Positions 11,852 to 22,999 of a stretch of 64,000 bases of DNA are shown in pieces. The position numbers and the translations under genes were made by a program. This DNA is from Mallotus nudiflorus (taxonomy: Eukaryota; Streptophyta; Magnoliopsida; Malpighiales; Euphorbiaceae): NCBI GenBank assembly GCA_947683625.1, contig CANTUR010000057.1:2106501-2170500 (forward strand). The letters run 5' to 3'. The notes below the pieces were generated by a model. It did not search any database, had not been told where the DNA came from, and was given only the letters and a program-made list of their open reading frames with translations. Every line of letters begins with the position of its first letter. Position 1 is the stretch's first letter.

Positions 11852-13934
11852 TGTAAGTACCCAATTTCATGATGCTATTATGCATAGTGCGATGAAAGCC
11901 CCTGTGATGAAAAATTAATTGAGAAATTGATCTCTAGCATTGAAATTTGAGATTTTAAGGACTAAATCTTAGTATTTTTAGACCTAATTGCAAAATCTTG
12001 ATTCTAGAAAAGTTTTTTTTGAAAATTTTTAATTTTTTAGGTTTGATAAGCAATTTGCCAGTTGGCATTTAGCTAATGCGACTATCATTGGCCTAATGCT
12101 GATCGACATTAGCCAAATACCAATTGATATTGGCCTAATGCTGATTGACATTGGACTAATGCCGATCGGCATTAGCCAAATACTGATCGGTATTACGGGA
12201 CACTTGCATTTTTTCAGTATTTTTCGTCATTTTTTCAGTATTTTCTTATTTTCTGATTAGTTAAAAATTAGTTTTAATTATTTTCTTAAAAGATAATTGT
12301 GGTTTATGCATTTAAAACGCGTAAATCACTTTAAAAAAAAAAATCTGCGTCTGTTTTTGGAATTCAAGACAATTAGCTCTGTGGGTCTCTTAATAAAAGG
12401 TAGAGACTGCATGAGTAAAGGGGGACCAACTCCTGATGGTGGAAAAAACCCTAAAGAGAAAAATCACAAAGAAAAGCCAAAAATAAAAAAAAACCTAGTT
12501 TTCGTCACTGCATAGAAAAAAAAACAAAAATCATGTTCTTTTGTTTTTAATAGTCCAGAGATCAATCAACACAGGGTCAATTCTCAAAATGGTAAAATTA
12601 CATTCTGAGGGGGAATCAAATAATATCTGCATAGCATCTCTTTATCCATTTTCCCTCTTTGATTTCTTTGATTTTTTTATTTTTGTTTTGTTGCTTATTT
12701 AATTTACTAACGTGAATTGTGGTTCTTGTGTTTTTTTTTTTTGATTCAATTAGGATTTGAGGTGGACACTGCCTAAATAATCAGGAGGGAAGATCCATGG
12801 AATTCCATGGTGTTGAACTGCGATTAGATCTAGGAAACCTTTCTATGATCATTATTTTCTTTGTGTTTTATGTGTTTAATTCATTTGGGTTTGTACTTAA
12901 TTTTAATTTCTAGTAAATAGTGTGTAATAGCCCCAGTAGTGGGAAATAGTAAAGATTTTATTTTTCTGTGTTCTTTAAAATTGGTTAGTAAATTAGGTTT
13001 AATTTGGTAATTTCCCATTAAAATTAATGGTGGCAGTAGTTAATTAGGGTTCATGAAATTGATTTAGGGTTTTTTTTTAGAAAATCACAAAAATGTATGT
13101 TTGATATATATTTTTTTGTGTTTTATTTGTTTTGGGCTTTTTTTTTTTATATTTTTATCCTTTTGGGCCCTAAGCCCACATTAGGTCTAAACCCACTTAT
13201 TCAATAGACTTAAAATTAGCTTTAGGGTTTAATTCAATTTAAAATCAATTTAGGCCCATTTAGGTTAAATAGATTTAGGCTCACTTTTTTTAAAATCAAA
13301 TTAGATTTAAGCTCAGCCCATTTAAAAGCATTCTTATAATAAATAGACACTACGCCCATTTTTAATAAAATTAATTTGGACTTAGATAAGCCCAATAAAG
13401 CATTTTTTTTCTTTTCTACAGTAAGTAAATTTAAGCTCACCTTTATTTAAATAAAATTGATTAGAACTAAGCCCATTTTAAGTTTAATTTATTTCTTTAA
13501 AATTTGTATACTTAGGCCCATTCTTAGGTAATTAAAATTAACATAGTTTAGACTTAGGGACGATGCATTTGAATGCATTTTTTATGTGTGATTTTATTGA
13601 CTAGATACCTTAGGGTTAGATGGATATTCAAATAGGGTTTAATAAAATTGCATGTAATTAGAGAATGAAATAATAATTTATAAAGTAATTCTAAATGAAC
13701 GCGAGACTAAAAGAAGTTAGTATTCCGTTCCTAGAATCTCCTAGTTGTGATGCTAACTTTCTTTTAGAGAATCGAGTACCATTAATCGAATTGTCCTAGT
13801 TATTACCCTGGTTGGCGACTCCTTATCTCTACGCTATGACTTTGTGGCATAGTAGTGTGTTTTCTAAGGCCTTGAGCCTAAACAGTGTTGCAGTTGCTAA
13901 AATCTTGGACATGTACTAAACCCTACCATCTACA
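11852..13934 (+). repeat. Tat-B left LTR
   Basis: 2083 bp, TGTAAGTACC to CATCTACA. It contains a palindromic short-repeat array at 12055-12190 and aligns through its length with 25632-29313. Confidence 0.9.
12055..12190. repeat. Inverted short-repeat array in Tat-B left LTR
   Basis: Alternating near-palindromic units such as cattggcctaatgc and gacattagccaaatacc give a run of overlapping inverted repeats. The right LTR has a longer version (25850-26060). Confidence 0.75.
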
Positions 13935-13935
13935 A

Positions 13936-13953
13936 TGGTGACTCCTCTGGGGA
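13936..13953 (+). promoter_or_regulatory. Tat-B primer binding site
   Basis: TGGTGACTCCTCTGGGGA starts two bases after the left LTR end, the expected place for a tRNA primer site. Tat-A has the related TGGCAACTCCACTAGGGA at 29535. I could not assign the tRNA with confidence. Confidence 0.6.
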
Positions 13954-14886
13954 TAAGAGATATTGATTCTACTTGTGTTCTTTAGATTTATTTTATTAAT
14001 TATTATTTTATTCTTGCATTCATTTTGCATGTCCTTATTAAACCGATGGCATTGGTTTATGATTCCATTATTCCATTAGCTTCATGGAGTTGGAAATTGG
14101 CTAACCATCACTCTTAGCCTTAATTTTGTTTAAGAGAGATTACCGGGCTCATCTGACTAGAGTTTGTAACACAAGTCCTAAAGGGGGGTAATCTTCTCTC
14201 GAGTTTGCATAGGATGCCGGGCCCCTCTGACATTGGCCTATAACTCAAGTCCTAAAGGAGGGCATCTTGCTAAGGGAACCTTGACTTTTTACTAAACCCT
14301 AACCACTTATAATGGCTTAGTTACTTCCCCTAGGATCTACCAAAAATTACTTGTATGATTTTTGCTATGAGGTATTTCTATCTATAAAAGTCTAGGCCCA
14401 TACTTTTGAAGCCCCTTGGGGTAATAAAGATTGGGCTAGACCTTTATAGTTAGAAATGTTATTTCTATGCTTATTGCCATAAGGTATTTCTATCTATAAA
14501 AGTCCAGGCCTATACTTTTGAAGCCCCTTGGGGTAATAAAGATTTGGCTAGACCTTTATACCTAGAAATGTTGTTTTTATGCTTTATTACTTTAAAAGAG
14601 ATCTGGCATACGCGTAGGTCCCTGATATTCCTTGTTGATATTAAGAGCAAGACAAAAAATCCTAGGAAAAGAGACTCACCATTGAACATGTGTGTAGGAG
14701 GAATAAGGTTGGAAGGATGTATGTTATACACTTGATTGATACTTGCTACTTATTGTATAGCACGTGCATCACGCATACATGCATACATACATCTCATTCA
14801 TCATAATAACACCTTGTTTTATAGCCATCATAGATACACCAGGGTCTTCTCCTATTTGGGGATGGAAAGGTGGCAGACTAAAAAGA
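13954..14886 (+). other. Tat-B untranslated leader with tandem hairpins
   Basis: The leader holds two copies of a gtaaccaagtcctaaagg-like motif (14165-14195, 14240-14265) also present in Tat-A's leader. It also has two tandem copies of a hairpin: 14374-14400 pairs with 14431-14457, and 14486-14512 pairs with 14545-14569. Each loop contains CCCCTTGGGG. Confidence 0.6.
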
Positions 14887-16413
14887 ATGAATCAGAGCTC
14901 TAAAACCTTAGCAAAGGAAATCCTAAACATACTGGATAGATCAGAAAGAAGCCCTATCAACCCACTTTACTTGGAAGATGAACCAACTTCACCCGAATCT
15001 AAACAAATGGAATAACAGTAAGGGAATTGGACCTTAGAAGATATTAAGGGAGCTCTGATGGATGACATGAGGGCTATGACGTAAGATGAGCTAAGACAAG
15101 CACTATCTGGACTGATGCAACCTGTTACTATCATACCACCACCTACAATTGAACAACCACCTACTACTGCTGCTGTCCCACCTGCTGCGGATGCTCCACC
15201 TATTGCCAACAATGCTTAGGGGCAACCTATTGCTAGAAACCCACCTGCTATTGATGTGCAGTTTGAGGATGTTGAGAACTGTATGATAGAAAAGGAAAAG
15301 AGAGAATCACTTGAATTGGTACAAGACCTTGAGTCCAAGAAGATGCAAGCACTAACCCAAAAAATGTCTAAAATGGAAGAACTGATTAGGGGACAAGGCT
15401 TGGGATACTCATTCAACTTCGATGATATGCTGCAAATGGAGGGTAATAAGCTACTTGACAAATTCAAAATGCCTTAACTACAGAAGTTTGATGGAACTAA
15501 AGATCCTAGAATTCATCTGAGTTAATACACTACAACCATGACCACTACTAAAGCCCTATTAGCAATGATCACTAGGTTTTTTGTGTTATCTTTAGAGGGA
15601 ATGGCTATAAACTGGTATCACGGGTTAGAGAAATCTATCAGGGCTGATTGAAAGGAGTTATGTACTGCTTTTCTGAAATAATATGAGTATAATACTAGAT
15701 TGGAGGTATCCATCAGGGACATGGAATTGACTAAGCAGAAAAATCCAATGAGTCTTTTTCTGATTTCTTGACTCATTTCATGAATAAAGCAGGGTTGATG
15801 AAAAATAAGCTGGCCAAGAAGGATCAGGTTAGGATGATAGTTCAGAATGTGTCACCTAATTTGGTTAAGTGGTTACAGATGATGAACCCCAAAACATTCA
15901 TATACTTGTATAATGATGGTCTATAGGCAGAAGAGATTGAGAATGACAAGAAAAGAAGCTCTAGAGGCATTAGAACTTAAAACTACCCAACTGGGGGCAC
16001 ACAACAGGGAAGTACTAGTTAGGCTGTGAAGGTGCGCATAGTTCAGCAACCCTGAAGATTCTCTAACTTCAACCAACCACTCTCTAAATTCTTAGAACTA
16101 TTAGTCCAGAGAGGCTTACTCCAACCCTTAACCTTTTCTAAACCACCTAACCCGAATGTCCTAGGCTACGACCCCAATAACTACTGTAAGTTTCACCAAG
16201 TAAAGGGCCACTCCATAGACACCTATATCTGCCTTAAACATAAGATCCAAAACCTAATAGACTTTGGAAAAATCATAGACCTTGAAAAATCCAACTCCAA
16301 CCCAAACACTAGAAATAATCCTTTCCTTGACTATCAAAATGTCCCACCACCGGTCACCATGATGATTAACTCAAGAGTGAGCGAAGAAGAAGTGCTAAAC
16401 TCCTTTAAAACTT
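14887..16413 (+). pseudogene. Tat-B gag
   Basis: The frame opens with MNQSSKTLAKEIL at 14887. A charged helical segment follows (EDVENCMIEKEKRESLELV, about 15262-15320). Next is the retrotransposon gag core near 15475-15780 (KFDGTKDPRIHLS, MAINWYHGLEKSIRADWKEL, DFLTHFMNKAGLM). A histidine/cysteine motif near 16185 (YCKFHQVKGHSIDTYICLKH) stands where Tat gags have their zinc-knuckle-like element. Stops at 15013, 15476, 15523 and others, and frame changes, show it cannot make a capsid protein. Confidence 0.8.
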
Positions 16414-17339
16414 AAACCTTACAGCTAATGGAGAATCTCTTGATGCCTCTAGAGGAGTTGAGGATTTGCTAAGGCAACCCTTAGGGAAATTTAACTATGA
16501 GGTATTCTATTCCAAACCATCCTTTACAGATATCCCAATTGAATCAATTATGCCCTTAGGATGGAGTGATGAGTTTAATGATGTGAAAGAATCCAAAACC
16601 CTAGAACAACTAGGAGTTGAGGATTCATTAGGGCAACCCTTACGAAAATTTGATCATAGGGTGTTCTATTTAAAGCCTGCTTCCAGTGATATCTCTTGAG
16701 GGGATTATGCCCTCAGGATGGGGTGATGAATTTAAGGATGGGCCAACGAAAGAAGAGAAGGAGTCTCTAACTCCCGAAAAGGGGATTAAGGAATTATTGA
16801 GAGCACATCTAGGAAAGCTTAGTATAGAGGGAAAGGAAATGTGCATAATAGAAGTATGGAAGGATGGAAAGAGGGACAAAATCATCAGAGTTATAGACAT
16901 CTGATATGACTCTAAAGAAGAGAGTCCCGTTGGTCTGGATGTATGGAGCAATGACCCCAAAGTGAATCATGTTACTAGAAGTATGAGGAATTACAAGGTA
17001 GCAAAGAAGAAGATTGAGAGAATTTCAAAAAGAGAAGAGATAGATAATGCAAAAACAGAAGAAGGGGAAAAGGAAGACCTTATTTTAGAACAACTAAAGA
17101 AGGCTACAGTGAATGTTAGCATATGGGAATTACTGATGCATTCAGGCAGCCATAGAAGAGATTTTGTCAAAGCTCTATAAAATATGAACATTGAAATAAC
17201 AGCCACACCTAATGCTATGGTGGCAAAGGTGACAAAAAAGAAACATGGACTGATAACATTCTCAGATGATGACTTGCCTTTAGAAGGAAGAAACCATTAT
17301 AAGGCATTATTTATCCCAGCTGAGGTGAGGTGAAAGAGA
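16414..17339 (+). pseudogene. Tat-B gag-protease linker with duplicated peptide
   Basis: A module of about 160 bp occurs twice in tandem: LRQPLGKFNYEVFYSKP at 16469-16519, then LGQPLRKFDHRVFYLKP at 16628-16678. Each copy is followed by a PSGW/PLGW-type motif. A lysine/glutamate-rich segment follows (16960-17180). No catalytic residues are visible. Function is unknown; it is probably a disordered spacer of the polyprotein. Confidence 0.55.
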
Positions 17340-17741
17340 ACCAATTGTGCTATGGTTGATGATGGTTCTGCTATTAATGTGTGTCCCTTGAAAATCCTAC
17401 CTAATTTAGGTTTGAAGGCTGATAGCCTAACAGATTCAAACCTCATAATCAAAGCCTATGATGGCAGTACTAGGAATGTGGAGGGGACATTCCAAGCTTT
17501 GGTTAAAATAGGACTTGTGGAGTCAACTATTGAGTTCATCGTGTTGGATATACTAATTAATTATACCCTGTTGTTGGGAAGGCCATGGTTCCATGCTTTG
17601 AGAGGGGTACCCTCAATTGTGCACCAAAAGATAAAATTCCCTCATGAAGGAGAGGTTATGATGATAGAAGCTGGGACTAATGCTACTGTGGCAGCTATAT
17701 TGGACAAACAGAAAAAAATGTGTGCACCCCCTAGTTTCTAG
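17340..17741 (+). pseudogene. Tat-B aspartic protease
   Basis: AMVDDGSAINVCPL carries the catalytic motif DDGSA (17358-17372), the Tat-lineage form of the retroviral DTGA/DSGA. It is followed by IKAYDGSTRNVEG, the flap-like region IEFIVLDI and TLLLGRPWFHALRG, then HQKIKFPHEGEV. This domain is open from 17352 to 17741 and looks intact over about 120 residues, but its upstream and downstream frames are broken. Confidence 0.85.
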
Positions 17742-18640
17742 ATTGTTAGGATATTTGACAGAGTAGAGATGGATCTGAGGGTGGCAAAAATGATGAAGAG
17801 TATGAATTACCGGCTTGGGCAAGGGCTAGGGAAGAATGAGCACGGAAGCCCTAGTCTCCCATAGTTTAAAAGCCAAGACAACACCACAGGTTTGGGTTAT
17901 ATAGGTGAGGCAAAGCCAAAACTAGAAGAGCAAGGAAGAGGTTTAATGCCAAACAAAGGAAGCTCTCAAAGAAAATTGGGCCGACAAGTAAAATTTCATC
18001 AAGCCAGGAGAGGGCAGGTACTATTTGGGTGTTAAGGAGTCCGTTAATGTCACTGGCAAAAATGTTCCTAGGTTTGAGATTTTTAAGAATTAGATTATGG
18101 AAAACTTAGCAGAGAGCAACAAAGAAGAAGTGATGAAGCAAGTTGTTGGAAGAATGGGATATGCTGTTGTCGAGGAGCTACTATGTCTGCCACTTGAAGA
18201 AGAGCCACCCCAGGATTTAGTTACTGTTATTAATGATAGCTTTATTGATGTTTTTTTTGAGGAAACTAATGTAATAACATTCAGTCTATTTGAGGACAAA
18301 AACTCCATTTTTTCATGGTCAATGATATGAATGCCGATTTTACTTACTTGTGTGATGTGCACTTGATAGTTCTGTGCATTATAATTTTGATCGTTCATGC
18401 ATGTTTGACATTGATTCAATTTAATTTAATTCATTTAACATGGGCATAAATGATAATCTTAAGAACATTTATAAATCACATGAGGTAACTCCTGAAGAGA
18501 GGAAAAATTTTGAGGGAATATTAACAAAAAGAAAGGTAGTATTTGCTTGGACCTACAAAGACATGCCAGGTTTAAATAGGGACATTGCATAGCATCACAT
18601 TCCAACTCATTCGAAAATAAAACCAGTTAAACAGAAATTA
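17742..18640 (+). pseudogene. Tat-B protease-RT connector
   Basis: Degenerate coding sequence. It includes a G-patch-like YRLGQGLGKNEHG at about 17810 and an acidic segment with ESNKEEVMKQVVGRMGY at about 18110. A conserved pre-RT block FAWTYKDMPGL, with an in-frame stop a few codons later, falls near 18541-18595. Confidence 0.6.
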
Positions 18641-19440
18641 TGCAGGTTGAGACTAGAATGGACTAAAAAGATAAGAGAAGAAATTACTAAACAAATTCAG
18701 GCTAACTTTCTAGAAGTAGTAGATTATCCTCAATGGTTAGCAAATATAGTACCGGTACCCAAGAAAGATGGTAAGGTGTGTATGTGTGTAGATTTCAAGG
18801 ATCTAAACAAAGCATGCCTAACAAATGATTTTCCTTTACCCCACATTGATGTAATAGTAGACAGCATAGCATTTAGTGCAATGTATTCCTTTATGGATGG
18901 GTTCTTAGGGTATAATTAGATAATAATGGTAGTTATGGATGAGATCAAGACAACTTTCATCATAGAATGGGGGACATATTGCTACAAGGTTATCCCTTTC
19001 AAGTTGAAGAATGCAGGTGCAACATATCAAAGGGTAGCCATCGCTCTTTTTCATGACATGATGCACAAGGAGGTTGAGGTGTATGTGGATGATATGATGG
19101 TCAAGTGAGAAATAAGAGAGGGAAACTTTGGAGATTTGGATAAGTTCTTGGTGCAAATTGAGAAGTACAATTTGAGGCTCAACTTGAAGAAATGCATTTT
19201 TGGGGGTTACTTTAGGAAAACTACAGGGCATATAGTTAGTAGTAGAGGAATTGAAGTAGATCCAGATAAAGTGAAAGCTATTCAGGAAATGCCAGCATCA
19301 AAGATAAAGAAAGAAGTGAGAGGATTCATTGGCAGGTTACAATATATTAGTAGATTTATTGCAAAGCTTACTAATATTTTTGATCCTATCTTTAAACTCT
19401 TGAGGAAAGACCAGCTTGTGAAGTGCAACAATGATTGTTA
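18641..19440 (+). pseudogene. Tat-B reverse transcriptase
   Basis: Motifs in order: YPQWLANIVPVPKKDGK (about 18725), CVDFKDLNKACL, DFPLPHIDVIVD, SFMDGFLGYN then a stop at 18917, TTFIIEWGTYCYKVIPF, LKNAGATYQR, and VYVDDMMVK with the catalytic YVDD at 19082-19093 followed by a stop. The thumb and connection continue at 19136-19440 (RGFIGRLQYISRFIAKLT). This is a clear Tat-lineage RT, with at least three nonsense codons. Confidence 0.9.
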
Positions 19441-19768
19441 GAAGGCCTTTGACATGATTAAAGAATATGTTGCCAGTTCGTTCATACTAAAGCCACTAAG
19501 GTAAGGGAAGCTGTTGATCCTGTACCTGGCCTTAGAGGAGAATGCAATGGGGGCAATGCTAGCATAAAAAGGACTAGAAGGAATAGAGCATGTAGTGTAT
19601 TATCTCAGTAAGAAGTTCCTATCATGTGAAGAAAAGTATGACTTAGTAGAGAACACATGTTTAATTATGATTTGGGCAATAAGAAAATTAAGGCACTATT
19701 TTCAGTCCTATAGGATTTAAGCTATTTCAAAGATAGATCCCTTAAGGTACTTATTCTAAGCACCCACT
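19441..19768 (+). pseudogene. Tat-B first (retroviral-type) RNase H, decayed
   Basis: Fragments such as KKFLSCEEKYDLVENTC stand in the place of the Ty3-type RNase H directly after RT. Several stops (for example near 19439, 19503 and 19567) break it. Confidence 0.6.
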
Positions 19769-20920
19769 TTGACTGGAAGAATGTCTCGATGGCTAGTACT
19801 CCTGACTGAATTTGATATAGAATATATTACCATAAAGGTCATTAAAGGGAGGGTAGTAGCAGAATTCCTAGCTCAGAATGCAGTAGAGGGTGATGAACAA
19901 TGGAATTTAGAGTTTCTAGATGAGAACTTGGCAGTCATAGAGCATCAGGAGTGGAAGCTTTACTTTGATGGGGCTATAAACAACAGAGGAGCTGGATTAA
20001 GAATAATTCTTATTATGCCAGAAGGAGAGACTGTACCAATGGCCAAGAAATTAGACTTCAAGGTAACGAACAATATGGCTCAGTATGAGGCATGCATCTA
20101 CAAAATTGAAGCAGCTCTAACAACTAGGGCAAAGGAATTACTAGTTTATGGGGATTCAATGTTAGTAGTTAGCCAAGCTAATGAGGAATGGGAAGTGAAA
20201 GAGGAAAAGCTAAAACCATATATCTGCTATTTGAAAGCTTTAATAAAAAATTTTAATAAATGTCTTTTTATCCATTTGTCAAGAGACATCAATCAGATGG
20301 CTGATGCATTGGCAACACTCTCGTTGATATGGGATAGTGTGATAGGATCAACTATGAAGCTTTTGGTAATTATGAAATCAAGAGCTTTGTGTTATAGAGG
20401 AGAGCAGATTATGAGTGTTCAAATAGGGCCTGAAGAGAAGCCATGGTTTTATGATATTCAGAGGTTCATTGAAGAAGGAAAGTATCCGGATAAGGAAACT
20501 TCAAAAGAGAGATATGCTCTTCGTGTCATTACATGTAACTATGCAAGTCATGATGAAGTATTGTACAAGAGAATGCTGAATGGAATGCAGCTTAGATGTC
20601 TCAAGAAAGATGAAGCTAAAGAAGTGATGAAAGAAATTCATGCAGGAGCTTGCGATTCTCACATGAATGGGATAATCCTAGCTAAGAAGATACTTAAGCA
20701 AAGGTATTATTGGATGAGTATGGAAAAGGATTGTATTAGGCAATGCCATCAGTGCAAGATCTATGGAAATCTTAACCATCTTCCTCCTATAATGCTAAAT
20801 AGTTTATCATCACTTTGGCCCTTCATAGCTTGGGGAATTGACATTATAGGAGAAATAAGGCCAACAACGTCGAATGGGCATAAGTACATAGTCATGGTAA
20901 TATATTACTTCTCTAGATAG
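19769..20920 (+). pseudogene. Tat-B second RNase H and integrase N-half (383-codon open frame)
   Basis: This is the longest open frame in the window. Residues 62-190 form a second RNase H of the archaeal type, with a plausible acidic tetrad: D67 (YFDGA), E107 (AQYEAC), D129 (YGDSM) and D179 (MADAL). Residues 291-329 form the integrase zinc motif H291, H298, C326, C329 (CHQC). Residue D358 (WGIDIIG) is in the position of the first catalytic Asp of the DDE core. The frame then ends at 20918 in a nonsense codon. A dual RNase H is diagnostic of the Tat branch of Ty3/gypsy. The open frame is a surviving stretch, not an independent gene. Confidence 0.85.
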
Positions 20921-21700
20921 GTAGAGGCTGAATCCTTCAATGCTATAAAAGCAAAATAGATGGCGCGGTTCATTGAGAAAAGTCTGATTTGCAGGTATAG
21001 GGTTCCACATCACATTATAACGAATAATGGTGTCCAGTTTCAGGCTGACATAGTGGAATTATTGCAGAAGTATGGGATTAAGCATCATAAGTCTTTATCG
21101 TATCATCCTCAGGTTAATGGAGCAGTAAAAATAGCTAACAAAAACATTAAGAAAATCCTCTCTAAAATGGTCAAGACTTACAAAGATTGGCATGAGTTTC
21201 TTCCTTTCACTTTATGGGGATATAGGACTATAGCTAGAACAACCATAGGCTAAACTCCATTCTCCTTAGTATATTGTTGTGAAGCAGTCTTGCCAATAGA
21301 AACAGAGATCAAATCCTTGAGAGAAGTTATAGAAGCTAGAACGACTGAGAGTGAATGGGCATAAAGAGATATGATCACCTTGCATCTCTGGATGAGAAGA
21401 GGATGAATGCTTTGTTTCACACTCAGATATATCAAAGGAGGATAGCAAGATCATTTAATAAGAAATTTAAGCCTGGAAAGATAAAAGTTAGGGACATGGT
21501 GTTAAAATAGTCCAGGGGAGTGGTGTTTGATCTGAGCGGAAAGTTCAAACCAAACTAGGAAGGATTGTGTTTAGTTAAATTGGTTCTGCCTAAAGGAGCT
21601 GCGAAGATATTATATATGGAAGGGAATGAATTTATGGAGCATGTTAACCTAGATCACCTCAAGAGATACTACCTGTAAGAATAAAATAAAAGTAGTAAAA
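20921..21700 (+). pseudogene. Tat-B integrase C-half
   Basis: The core continues as VPHHIITNNGVQFQ, where family members have an aspartate before the glycine (DNG), so the second catalytic residue reads as Asn. NGAVKIANK has Lys where the catalytic Glu is expected. LWGYRTIARTTIG is followed by a stop. The C-terminal part (FKPGKIKVRDMVL-like region at about 21460-21500, then DHLKRYYL) ends at 21678. With two of three catalytic positions substituted it would be inactive even if read through. Confidence 0.8.
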
Positions 21701-22261
21701 AGAAAATAAAGTCTGCTAATTAGAAAACCTGAAAAGGCTAGTCAGGCAAAAGTTAAGATATTCTTACTGTTCAGAAAACCTGTAAAGGGCTGGCAGGTAA
21801 AAATTAATGAATAAAAATAAAATAAGACAGTCCTACTGGCTAGAAAACTCGCGAAGGGCTAGTCAAACAAAAATTAAGGCAAATAAATGAGAGAGAAAAA
21901 TATTCAGCTAGAAAATTTGAAAGGACTAGCTGATAACAGGAATTATATCATATGATGTAATAATGTACTCATTTTGGCCCTAATTAATGAATCCTCTTCA
22001 AATTGAATTTTTGTTTTAGCATTGCATGTTCTATCTTGTTCATAATGCATAGGTACTAGAAAGGAGTATAGAACATGAAAGCTTAAAATCAGCTTTATGA
22101 GACCATTTCCTAGTGATGTTTGTGTTTCTTCTCTTGTGACTCATCATGTAAAGCTTGAAATCTTGGTGGCTCTGTAGCTTGGTTATCAGAAACAATAAAT
22201 AAACTTAACTCCCCTTATAGCTAGATCTATGCAAGAAATGAACAAATTAAAATAAAAGCTC
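21701..22261 (+). other. Tat-B post-pol untranslated region
   Basis: Several degenerate copies of a gaaaacctgaaaaggctagtc-like unit (about 21720, 21772, 21842 and 21905) precede the regular 51-bp array. No gene. Confidence 0.6.
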
Positions 22262-22550
22262 ACTAAGTTGAAAACCCAAAAGGGCGGCTTAGGCAAAAGT
22301 TAGGGCAAGCCTGCTAAGTTAAAAATCCAAAAGGGCAGCTTAGGCAAAAGTTAGGGCAAGCCTGCTAAGTTAAAAATCCAAAAGGGCAGCTTAGGCAAAA
22401 GTTAGGGCAAGCCTGCTAAGTTAAAAATCCAAAAGGGCAGCTTAGGCAAAAGTTAGGGCAAGCTTGCTAAGTTGAAAACCCGAAAGGACAGCTTAGGCAA
22501 AAGTTAGGGCAAGCTTGCTAAGTTGAAAACCCGAAAGGGCAGCTTAGGTA
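22262..22550. repeat. 51-bp tandem repeat, about 6 copies
   Basis: The unit starts aagttaaaaatccaaaaggg and includes cagcttaggcaaaagttagg. The period is 51 bp between 22320 and 22371. The first and last copies read gttgaaaacc. A degenerate relative lies at 51020-51180 and 51395-51520 in Tat-A, so the array is an ancestral feature of this Tat family. Confidence 0.85.
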
Positions 22551-22960
22551 AAAAAAAAACCTTTACTCTACTAAAGTCCATTTATCCAAGTCTAAGATCA
22601 GTTCAACATAGTGCATACAAACAACATAGGATTCAGAACACAATAGAATGATAGAAATAGTCTGATACAAATAGAAGTCAGAAACTAAGACTGTCCAAAT
22701 CAGCCATCCTAAACTCTAGAATTAGGCCATAGGCTCTGTACCCTGGTAGAATCATCATGATGAAAAGTATCTAAAGGCTTAACAGATGAAGTCCTAACAG
22801 TGTGAGGGTCAATGCTCAAACCTGGAAGCTGTTGCTGAAGCATCTCGTTCTCCTACTCTAAATTATTAGAATAGCTATGTACATATAGGAAATAACATGT
22901 CATATGCATTTCATGCGTAACATGCATACACTTGCATTTTCAGTGTATATACTTACCCTC
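22551..22960. other. Spacer between 51-bp array and antisense region
   Basis: No open frame of note. It aligns loosely with Tat-A 51560-51960 (shared acatgcatac words). Confidence 0.4.
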
Positions 22961-22999
22961 TAATTGTCTATGACCTATATAGTAAATAACCTCTGAGAA

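Noticed and set aside
19769..20920. Independent 383-residue host gene
   Set aside because: Its domains (archaeal-type RNase H, integrase zinc motif) and its position between RT and the integrase end show it is a surviving piece of Tat-B pol.
22262..22550. CRISPR-like array (also considered at 40795-41690 and 54871-55635)
   Set aside because: Repeats are contiguous tandem units without unique spacers, in a plant retroelement context.
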